From contig JAEZWF010000018.1 in assembly GCA_023420415.1 (NCBI GenBank), positions 62,001 through 126,000 on the forward strand: a DNA stretch of 64,000 nucleotides. Direction: 5' to 3'. This stretch comes from Actinomycetes bacterium (GTDB lineage: Bacteria; Actinomycetota; Actinomycetes; Actinomycetales; Dermatophilaceae). The translations under genes were made by a program, and so were the position numbers. Positions 57,460 through 64,000 of this stretch are shown here, piece by piece. The notes below the pieces were generated by a model that saw only the letters and a program-made list of their open reading frames with translations, was not told the DNA's origin and did not search any database. The first letter of the stretch is position 1. Each line of letters opens with the position of its first letter.

Positions 57460-58607
57460 GCGTCACGACCCCCCAGGGCTTTCGGGCCGCGGGCGTCACG
57501 GCCGGCCTCAAGGCCAGCGGCGCTCCCGACGTGGCCCTCGTCGTCAACGACGGCCCCGACCACCACGCGGCCGCGGTCTTCACCAGCAACCGGGTCGAGG
57601 CGGCTCCCGTGACGTGGTCGCGGCAGGCCGTCAGCGACCGGCGCGCCGACGTCGTGGTGCTCAACTCCGGTGGGGCCAACGCCTGCACCGGTGCCCAGGG
57701 CTTCGCCGACACCCATGCGACGGCCGAGCACGTGGCCGAGGTGCTCGGGGTGTCGGCCGGTGACGTCGTCGTCTGCTCCACCGGCCTCATCGGCGAGCTC
57801 CTGCCCATGGACAAGCTGCTGCCCGGCGTGGACGCCGCAGCCGCCGCCCTCAGCGTGGGCGGGGGCGAGCAGGCCGCCATCGCCATCAAGACCACGGACA
57901 CGGTCCACAAGCAGGCCGTGGTCACCCGCGACGGGTGGTCGGTCGGCGGCATGGCCAAGGGTGCGGGCATGCTCGCCCCGGCCCTCGCGACGATGCTCGT
58001 GGTCCTCACGACCGACGCGGTCGTCGACCCGTCCCAGCTCGACGGCGTCCTTCGGGCCGCCACCGCCACGACCTTCGACCGGATCGACTCTGACGGCTGC
58101 CAGTCGACCAACGACACGGTGGTCCTCCTGGCCTCCGGCGCCTCCGGGGTGCAGCCGGACCTCGCCGACCTCGTTGCCGCGGTCACGGAGGTCTGCGACT
58201 CCCTGGCTCGACAGCTCATCGGCGATGCCGAGGGAGCCAGCCATGACATCGCCATCGAGGTCGTGGGCGCGGCCAGCGTGGCCGACGCCCTGGAGGTGGG
58301 CCGGGCGGTGGCCCGCAACAACCTCTTCAAGGCCGCTGTTTTCGGCAACGACCCGAACTGGGGGCGTGTCCTCGCCGCAGTCGGCACCACGCAGGCGCAG
58401 TTCGACCCGTTGCAGCTCGATGTCGCCATCAACGGGGTGCAGGTGTGCCGCGCAGGTGGCGTCGGCGAGGACCGCTCGTTGGTCGACCTGACCCCACGTG
58501 AGGTCCGCATTGTCGTCGACCTGCATGCCGGACGGCATACCGCGACGATCTGGACCAACGACCTCACCCACGACTACGTCCACGAGAACTCGGCCTACTC
58601 CACATGA
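57456..58607 (+). CDS. argJ: Bifunctional ornithine acetyltransferase/N-acetylglutamate synthase
   Basis: The 383-residue precursor has LNSGGANACTGAQG, the cofactor-binding KGAGMLAPALATMLV region with the self-cleavage Ala178-Thr179, and SDGCQSTNDTVVLLASG. Thr179 becomes the nucleophile of the beta chain. Transfer of acetyl from acetylornithine to glutamate makes the pathway cyclic. The GTG start overlaps the ACT gene, and the end overlaps argB. Confidence 0.96.
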   Translation: MSVTTPQGFRAAGVTAGLKASGAPDVALVVNDGPDHHAAAVFTSNRVEAAPVTWSRQAVSDRRADVVVLNSGGANACTGAQGFADTHATAEHVAEVLGVSAGDVVVCSTGLIGELLPMDKLLPGVDAAAAALSVGGGEQAAIAIKTTDTVHKQAVVTRDGWSVGGMAKGAGMLAPALATMLVVLTTDAVVDPSQLDGVLRAATATTFDRIDSDGCQSTNDTVVLLASGASGVQPDLADLVAAVTEVCDSLARQLIGDAEGASHDIAIEVVGAASVADALEVGRAVARNNLFKAAVFGNDPNWGRVLAAVGTTQAQFDPLQLDVAINGVQVCRAGGVGEDRSLVDLTPREVRIVVDLHAGRHTATIWTNDLTHDYVHENSAYST

Positions 58608-59566
58608 CCCCCGACGCAACCGGCACACCCACCGCCACCTCGACCAACACCGTTCGCGGCCACATCGGCAAGGCCGCGCTGCGGGTCGCGCAGGGCAAGG
58701 CACAGACCCTCGTCGAGGCGCTGCCCTGGCTGGAGCAGTTCCGCGGCGCGCTCGTCGTCGTCAAGTACGGCGGCAACGCCATGACCGACGACGCCCTCAA
58801 GGCCGCCTTCGCCCAGGACGTCGCGTTCCTGCGGTATGCCGGGCTGCGTCCGGTCGTCGTCCACGGTGGTGGTCCCCAGATCGCGTCGATGCTCGACCGG
58901 CTCGGGTTGGAGAGTGAGTTCCGGGGTGGCCTGCGGGTCACGCCCCCCGAGGTGATGGACGTCGTGCGGATGGTGCTGACCGGCCAGGTGGGGCGGGAGC
59001 TCGTCGGCCTGCTCAACCAGCACGGGCCGGTCGCGGTCGGCCTGTCGGGGGAGGACGCCGGGCTGTTCGGCGCGCGGCGGCGCGGCACGGTCGTGGACGG
59101 CGAAGACGTCGACCTCGGTCTCGTCGGTGACGTCGTCACGGTGAATCCCGGTGCGGTGCAAGACATTCTCGACGCGGGACGCATCCCGGTGGTCTCCACG
59201 GTCGCGCCTGACCTCGACACCGACGGACAGGTCCTCAACATCAACGCGGACACGGCGGCCGCCGCCCTCGCGGTCGCGTTGAAGGCGCACAAGCTCGTCA
59301 TGCTCACCGATGTCGAGGGGGTGTATGCCGCGTGGCCGGACCGCGACTCCCTGCTCTCCTCCCTCACGGTGTCGGGGGCGCGGGACCTGCTCACCCGGGT
59401 CGACTCCGGCATGATCCCCAAGCTCGAGGCCTGCATCCGCGCGGTCGAGGAGGGCGTGCCGCAGGCGCACGTCGTCGACGGCCGGCAGCCGCACTCGATC
59501 CTCCTCGAGGTGTTCACCTCCGAGGGCATCGGCACGATGATCCTCCCGGACAGCGAGGCGTCATGA
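58604..59566 (+). CDS. argB: Acetylglutamate kinase
   Basis: The 320-residue kinase has LVVVKYGGNAM, VVVHGGGPQIASML, LSGEDAGLF and NINADTAAAALAVAL, the standard ArgB set, with an N-terminal helix (~20-45) typical of arginine-inhibited hexameric forms. It phosphorylates N-acetylglutamate and is the usual feedback point. An N-terminal Thr/Pro-rich stretch of ~15 residues is extra. It is coupled to argJ and argD. Confidence 0.96.
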   Translation: MTPDATGTPTATSTNTVRGHIGKAALRVAQGKAQTLVEALPWLEQFRGALVVVKYGGNAMTDDALKAAFAQDVAFLRYAGLRPVVVHGGGPQIASMLDRLGLESEFRGGLRVTPPEVMDVVRMVLTGQVGRELVGLLNQHGPVAVGLSGEDAGLFGARRRGTVVDGEDVDLGLVGDVVTVNPGAVQDILDAGRIPVVSTVAPDLDTDGQVLNINADTAAAALAVALKAHKLVMLTDVEGVYAAWPDRDSLLSSLTVSGARDLLTRVDSGMIPKLEACIRAVEEGVPQAHVVDGRQPHSILLEVFTSEGIGTMILPDSEAS

Positions 59567-60780
59567 GCACCAACCCCACGTCGTCCAACAGCCAGCTGCT
59601 CGACCGGTATGCCGCGTCGCTGGTGGGCGTGTTCGGCCGCCCGCCGTTGGTGCTGAGCCACGGCGACGGCGCCTACGTCTGGGACGTCGACGGCAGGCGC
59701 TACCTCGACCTCGTGGGCGGTATCGCCGTCAACGCGCTCGGTCACGGTCATCCCGCGCTCGTGGCCGCCGTGAGCAAGCAGGCGGGCGAGGCGATCCACG
59801 TCTCCAACCTGTTCACCTCGGTGCCGCAGATCGAGCTGGCCGAACGCATCCTCGAGGTCGCGGGTGCCCCGGACGGCAGTGGAGTGTTCTTCGCCAACTC
59901 CGGCGCGGAGGCGATCGAGGCAGCCATCAAGCTGTCCCGCCGCACCGGCCGCTCCGGCATCGTCGCCGCCGAAGGCGCCTTCCACGGCCGGACCACGGGG
60001 GCGTTGGCGCTCACCCACAAGGTCGCCTACCGCGAGCCGTTCGAGCCGCTCATCCCGGGCGTCACACACGTCCCCTACGGCGACGAGGAGGCTCTGCGGG
60101 CTGCCGTGTCGACCGAGACCGCTGCTGTCTTCCTCGAGCCCGTCCAGGGCGAGGCGGGCGTCCTGCCCGCCGACCCGGCATACCTGCGTCTGGCCCGCGA
60201 GCTCACGTCAGCCCACGGCGCGCTCCTCGTCCTCGACGAGATCCAGACCGGCGTGGGGCGCACCGGCTCGTGGTTCGCCTTCCAGCAGGCCGGTGTCGTG
60301 CCCGACGCCATCACCCTGGCCAAGGGCCTTGGTGGGGGAGTGCCGATCGGGGCGCTCGTGACGTTCGGCCCCGAGGTGACCGGCCTGCTCACCGCGGGTC
60401 AGCACGGCTCGACCTTCGGCGGCAACCCCCTCGCCTGCGCCGCTGGTCTGGCGGTGCTCGAGACGATCGAGGCCGAGGGCTTGCTCGAGCACGCCCGCGA
60501 GGTGGGCAACGACCTCGAGCGCCAGGTGCTGGCGCTCGACCACCCGCTCGTGGACGGTGTCCGAGGCACCGGCCTGCTGCGTGCCATCACGCTCACCCAG
60601 CCGGTGTCGGGTGCGGTCGCCGACGCAGCCCGCGACGGAGGCTTCATCGTCAACCCCGTTGCGCCACAGGCGATCCGGCTCGCCCCGCCGCTGGTCATCA
60701 CGCGGGACCAGGTCGACGAGTTCGTCACCGCACTGCCCGCCTTCCTCGACGCCGCCACCCGCAAGGAGTCCACCGAATGA
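59563..60780 (+). CDS. argD: Acetylornithine aminotransferase
   Basis: The 405-residue PLP enzyme of subgroup II shows NSGAEAIEAAIKLSRR, FHGRTTGALALT, LDEIQTGVGRTG and the PLP-lysine motif TLAKGLGGGVPIGA, plus QHGSTFGGNPLAC. It makes N-acetylornithine, and in many bacteria also acts on succinyl-diaminopimelate. The ATG at 59,563 overlaps argB, and its stop overlaps argF. Confidence 0.95.
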   Translation: MSTNPTSSNSQLLDRYAASLVGVFGRPPLVLSHGDGAYVWDVDGRRYLDLVGGIAVNALGHGHPALVAAVSKQAGEAIHVSNLFTSVPQIELAERILEVAGAPDGSGVFFANSGAEAIEAAIKLSRRTGRSGIVAAEGAFHGRTTGALALTHKVAYREPFEPLIPGVTHVPYGDEEALRAAVSTETAAVFLEPVQGEAGVLPADPAYLRLARELTSAHGALLVLDEIQTGVGRTGSWFAFQQAGVVPDAITLAKGLGGGVPIGALVTFGPEVTGLLTAGQHGSTFGGNPLACAAGLAVLETIEAEGLLEHAREVGNDLERQVLALDHPLVDGVRGTGLLRAITLTQPVSGAVADAARDGGFIVNPVAPQAIRLAPPLVITRDQVDEFVTALPAFLDAATRKESTE

Positions 60781-61721
60781 GCGTCCGCCACTTCCTGCGT
60801 GACGACGACCTGACCGCCGAGGAACAGGCGGAGGTGCTGCGGCGTGCGGCAGCGCTCAAGGGCGCGCCGTTCTCCGACCGCAGCCTCGACGGCCCGCGGA
60901 TGGTGTCCGTCATCTTCGACAAGCCCACCCTGCGCACGCAGGTGTCCTTCGCAGGCGCCATCACCGGCCTCGGCGGCTACCCCATGATCGTCGACGGCAA
61001 CCTCGCCCAGATCGGCACCCGCGAGTCCATCGCCGACACCGCTCGCGTCATCGGGCGCCAGGCCGCCGCGGTCGTATGGCGGACGCACGGGCAGGACCGG
61101 ATCGAGGAGATGGCCGAGTTCGCCGGTGTGCCGGTCGTCAACGCCCTCACCGACGACTTCCACCCGTGCCAGATCCTCGCCGACCTGCTGACGATCAGCG
61201 AGCACAAGGGAGAGCTGGCCGGCCTCACCGTCGCCTACGTCGGCGACGGCGCCAACAACATGGCCCACTCCTACCTGCTCGGCTGCGCCCTCGCCGGCAT
61301 GCACATCCGCATCGGCACCTCGGAGTCACACCTTCCCAGCGACGACATCCGTTCGCAGGCAGAGGATCTCGCCGCCCAGCAGGGTGGCTCTGTCGCCGTG
61401 GTGCACGACGCCACGGAGGCCGTCAGGGGCGCCGACGTCGTCATCACCGACACCTGGGTGTCGATGGGCATGGAGGACCAGAAGGGTGAAAGGCAAGGCG
61501 CCGCAAGCCCGTTCGCGCCCTTCGCCGTCACCGAGTCGCTCATGGCGCAGGCCGCCGATGACGCGATCTTCCTGCACTGCCTGCCCGCCTACCGTGGCTT
61601 CGAGGTCGAGGCCGCGGTCATCGACGGTCCGCAGTCGGTCGTCTGGGACGAGGCCGAGAACCGCCTGCACGCGCAGAAGGCACTGCTGTCGTTCCTCCTC
61701 GAAGCGTCCGAAACGCAATGA
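60777..61721 (+). CDS. argF: Ornithine carbamoyltransferase
   Basis: The 314-residue enzyme has the ornithine signature HCLPAYRG near residue 266, the DDFHPCQILADLLT segment and WDEAENRLHAQKA near the end. The carbamoyl-phosphate loop, usually STRTR, reads KPTLRTQ at 49-55: the central Arg53 and Thr54 are kept, while the second Arg is Gln55 and the first Ser is Thr51. This is a known kind of variation in transcarbamylases but worth checking. It makes citrulline. The gene is coupled to argD and argR. Confidence 0.9.
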   Translation: MSVRHFLRDDDLTAEEQAEVLRRAAALKGAPFSDRSLDGPRMVSVIFDKPTLRTQVSFAGAITGLGGYPMIVDGNLAQIGTRESIADTARVIGRQAAAVVWRTHGQDRIEEMAEFAGVPVVNALTDDFHPCQILADLLTISEHKGELAGLTVAYVGDGANNMAHSYLLGCALAGMHIRIGTSESHLPSDDIRSQAEDLAAQQGGSVAVVHDATEAVRGADVVITDTWVSMGMEDQKGERQGAASPFAPFAVTESLMAQAADDAIFLHCLPAYRGFEVEAAVIDGPQSVVWDEAENRLHAQKALLSFLLEASETQ

Positions 61722-62230
61722 GCATCGCCGCCACCCGCACCGCGCGTCAGCAGCGAATCGTCGAGATCCTGACCCGCACCGAGGTGCGCTCCCAGCCCGA
61801 ACTGCTCGACCTGCTCGCCCGCGACGGGATCGCGGTCACCCAGGCAACGCTGTCGCGCGACCTCGTCGAGGTGGGCGCGGTCAAGGTCCGCTCGGGACGC
61901 ACGCTCGTGTATGCCGTACCGGGGGAGGGCGGTGACCGCACCGCCCGTCCCGCCCAGGCGACCGAGGAGGTCACCGCACGGCTGCGCCGGGTCTGCGCCG
62001 AGCTGCTCGTGACGGCGGAACCGTCACACAACCTCGTGGTCCTGCGCACGCCACCCGGGGCCGCTAACTTCCTCGCCTCGGCCATCGACCACGCCGATGT
62101 CGAGGGGCTGCTCGGCACCATCGCCGGCGACGACACGATCATGGTCATCACCACCGGCGCACCCGCTTCGAAGCGGATCGCCGCACACCTGCTCGCCCTG
62201 GCGGGCACCAGCACCGAGGAGCAGCAGTGA
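61718..62230 (+). CDS. argR: Arginine repressor
   Basis: The 170-residue regulator has an N-terminal winged helix (RQQRIVEILTRTEVRSQPEL, then GIAVTQATLSRDLVEVGAVKV) and a C-terminal arginine-binding hexamer domain with TPPGAANFLASAIDHAD and GTIAGDDTIMVI. It should bind the two ARG boxes before argC, closing a feedback loop within its own operon. It overlaps argF and argH by 4 bases. Confidence 0.96.
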   Translation: MSIAATRTARQQRIVEILTRTEVRSQPELLDLLARDGIAVTQATLSRDLVEVGAVKVRSGRTLVYAVPGEGGDRTARPAQATEEVTARLRRVCAELLVTAEPSHNLVVLRTPPGAANFLASAIDHADVEGLLGTIAGDDTIMVITTGAPASKRIAAHLLALAGTSTEEQQ

Positions 62231-63672
62231 CGCAGGGCGACAGCACCGACTCCGGCCGGGTCAGCCTCTGGGGCGGGCGGTTCGCCGGCGGGCCGGCGGA
62301 CGCCCTCGCCGCCCTCTCCAAGTCGACCCACTTCGACTGGCGGCTCGCGGCATACGACATCGCCGGCTCGCGGGCGCACGCCCGTGTCCTGCACGGCGCC
62401 GGACTGCTCGACGACGCCAGGCTCGAGGCGATGCTCGGGGCGCTGGGGCAGCTTGCCGCCGACGTGGAGTCGGGCGAGTTCACCCCCGCGGACGACGACG
62501 AGGACGTGCACACCGCCCTCGAACGTGGGCTCATCGAGCGAGCCGGGGCGGACGTGGGCGGTCGGCTCCGGGCCGGACGGTCCCGCAACGACCAGGTCGC
62601 CACGCTGTTCCGGATGTACCTGCGCGACCACGCCCGTTCGGTGGCGGCACTGGTGCTGGACGTCGTCGACGCCATCGTGCTCCAGGCGCAGCAGCACCCG
62701 GAGGTCGCGATGCCGGGGCGCACGCACCTCCAGCACGCCCAACCGGTGCTGCTCGCACACCACCTGCAAGCCCATGCCTGGGCGCTGCTGCGTGACGTGC
62801 AGCGGTTGCAGGACTGGGACGCGCGTGCGGCCGTTTCCCCCTACGGCTCCGGAGCGTTGGCCGGCTCGTCCCTGGGGCTCGACCCGGAGGCGGTCGCGGC
62901 CGACCTGGGCTTCGATGCGGCGGTGGAGAACTCCATCGACGGCACCGCCTCGCGCGACTTCGTGGCCGAGTTCGCTTTCGTCGCAGCCATGACCGCGGTG
63001 GACATCTCCCGGTTCGCCGAGGAGGTGGTCCTGTGGGCGACCAAGGAGTTCGGGTTCGTCACGCTCGACGACGCCTACTCGACCGGGTCGAGCATCATGC
63101 CGCAGAAGAAGAACCCTGACGTCGCCGAGCTGGCCCGAGGCAAGGCCGGACGGCTCGTGGGCGACCTTGCCGGACTCCTGACGACGCTCAAGTCCCTTCC
63201 GCTGGCCTACAACCGCGACCTGCAGGAGGACAAGGAGCCGGTCTTCGACGCCGTCGACACCCTGGAGGTGCTCCTGCCTGCGTTCAGCGGCATGGTCGCG
63301 ACGATGGTCTTCGACACCGATCGGCTGGAGTCCCTTGCGCCGCAAGGGTTCTCACTCGCCACCGACATCGCGGAGTGGCTGGTTCGCCAGGGTGTCCCGT
63401 TCCGGGTCGCGCACGAGGTCGCTGGCGCCTGCGTGCGTGCCTGCGAGGAGCGCGGGATCGAGCTGTGGGACCTCAGCGACGAGGACCTCGCCGCCATCTC
63501 GCCCCACCTGACTGCCGGTGTACGCAGCGTGCTCACCGTGGAGGGGTCGCTCGCCTCGCGCGATGCCAAGGGAGGTACGGCTCCCGCCCGCGTCGGTGAG
63601 CAGCGGCAGCGGCTGGTCGAGGCCGCCACGGCGGCCCGCGCCTGGGCCAGCGAACCCCTCAAGGTGCGCTGA
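62227..63672 (+). CDS. argH: Argininosuccinate lyase
   Basis: The 481-residue enzyme of the fumarase/aspartase superfamily has LWGGRFAGGPADALAALSKS, AGRSRNDQVAT, GRTHLQHAQPVLLAHH and the signature GSSIMPQKKNPD at about 288-299. It releases arginine and fumarate. GTG 62,227 overlaps argR. No argG lies in this window between argR and argH, unlike in many relatives. Confidence 0.96.
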   Translation: MTQGDSTDSGRVSLWGGRFAGGPADALAALSKSTHFDWRLAAYDIAGSRAHARVLHGAGLLDDARLEAMLGALGQLAADVESGEFTPADDDEDVHTALERGLIERAGADVGGRLRAGRSRNDQVATLFRMYLRDHARSVAALVLDVVDAIVLQAQQHPEVAMPGRTHLQHAQPVLLAHHLQAHAWALLRDVQRLQDWDARAAVSPYGSGALAGSSLGLDPEAVAADLGFDAAVENSIDGTASRDFVAEFAFVAAMTAVDISRFAEEVVLWATKEFGFVTLDDAYSTGSSIMPQKKNPDVAELARGKAGRLVGDLAGLLTTLKSLPLAYNRDLQEDKEPVFDAVDTLEVLLPAFSGMVATMVFDTDRLESLAPQGFSLATDIAEWLVRQGVPFRVAHEVAGACVRACEERGIELWDLSDEDLAAISPHLTAGVRSVLTVEGSLASRDAKGGTAPARVGEQRQRLVEAATAARAWASEPLKVR

Positions 63673-63734
63673 CGGCATACCGGATGCACCCAGAAGACCC
63701 AGGTTCCTTGCAGGACATCGCGCCGATCGTTCGC

Positions 63735-63767
63735 TAGGTTCGCTCTCGTGGGTCACTGTCGACCCAC
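63735..63767 (+). promoter_or_regulatory. Promoter with 5' hairpin before the last gene
   Basis: TAGGTT (63,735-63,740) looks like a -10 box. GTGGGTC (63,748-63,754) and GACCCAC (63,761-63,767) then form a 7-bp stem with a 6-base loop at the likely RNA 5' end. Alternatively the hairpin is the argH operon terminator. An octamer lies right after the argH stop. Confidence 0.35.
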
Positions 63768-63791
63768 ACCGGCGTTCGAAGGGATGACGGA

Positions 63792-64000
63792 ATGGGCGTC
63801 AGCGACGACCTCACCACGGCTGCCGGCCACGTGGCCGGACTCCGACGGGCGGTGACCGCGCTCTCCAAGGAGCTCGGCAACACCATCGACATCCAACGGC
63901 TGCGAGACGACGTCGTGCGCCTGGCCGACGACGTCGACCTCGTCGCCCGCGCCGCCGGCGTGGGGTCCCAGGACCGCGCAGGTGGACCGGGAGAGATCGT
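63792..64000 (+). CDS. Partial hypothetical protein cut by the window end
   Basis: The frame from ATG 63,792 is open to the window end (69 codons): VSDDLTTAAGHVAGLRRAV, then a helical stretch with heptad-like hydrophobics (LRDDVVRLADDVDLVARAAG). GAAGGGATGA upstream supports the start. No family is recognised from this fragment. Confidence 0.65.
   Translation, partial: MGVSDDLTTAAGHVAGLRRAVTALSKELGNTIDIQRLRDDVVRLADDVDLVARAAGVGSQDRAGGPGEI

Overview
The window is high-GC DNA from an actinobacterium. Gene content and order (actinobacterial PriA in place of separate hisA and trpF, polyphosphate glucokinase, glnA2-glnE, IdeR-type iron box, DUF3263 and DUF1844 proteins, SseB protein next to the his operon) point to Micrococcales. 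Overall resemblance suggests Intrasporangiaceae, but that family assignment is inference and was not tested by a search. The window divides near position 17,850.

Region 1 (1 to about 17,850) is the right part of an integrated prophage or phage-like element. A tightly coupled leftward early operon runs from 14,894 down to 274. It encodes DNA-binding proteins, a RecB/Cas4-type exonuclease (frameshifted), an HNH endonuclease, a Gp3-like protein, a RuvC-like resolvase, a J-domain-like protein, a protein with five tandem helix-turn-helix units, a DUF2303 protein, a Dam-type adenine methylase and a DnaB/RepA-like helicase. A GATC-rich repeat array next to the helicase gene is a candidate origin. 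A divergent rightward lysogeny module (15,111 to 17,806) holds a repressor, an ImmA/IrrE-like protein, a lipoprotein, a DUF3263 protein and a tyrosine integrase. The intergenic switch region at 14,895-15,110 carries inverted and direct operator-like repeats. The left end of the element, presumably with the virion genes, lies outside the window. Three early genes each carry an apparent one-base insertion.

Region 2 (about 17,880 to 64,000) is host chromosome. From left to right it holds a MerR regulator divergent from a membrane protein; a metallo-beta-lactamase-fold hydrolase; an iron-box-controlled Cys-rich mini-protein beside an ABC-2 exporter; ppgK, map and panB; two convergent secreted M6 (immune inhibitor A) proteases sharing a terminator; an FAD-dependent phytoene-desaturase-like oxidoreductase; glnA2-glnE; an MFS transporter; the his operon (hisD-hisC-hisB-unknown-hisH-priA); small conserved genes; infC-rpmI-rplT; an rRNA methyltransferase; a PAS histidine kinase; pheS-pheT-SDR; and the arginine operon argC-(ACT protein)-argJ-argB-argD-argF-argR-argH, preceded by two ARG boxes. 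Most genes inside operons overlap by 4 bases (ATGA or GTGA), so translational coupling is the rule. Many first-in-operon genes have a TANNNT -10 hexamer 6 to 8 bases before the start codon, the signature of leaderless mRNAs.

The most unusual signal is not a gene. The octamer GTATGCCG/CGGCATAC occurs about 50 times in the 46 kb of host sequence, on both strands, in coding and non-coding DNA and in all reading frames (forcing rare TAT, ATA and GTA codons). Base composition predicts only one or two copies. It is about five times rarer in the prophage and absent from the 5.4 kb around the two M6 proteases. Twice it occurs as an inverted pair. It behaves like a genome-wide DNA-level word, for example an uptake sequence, Chi-like site or architectural site.
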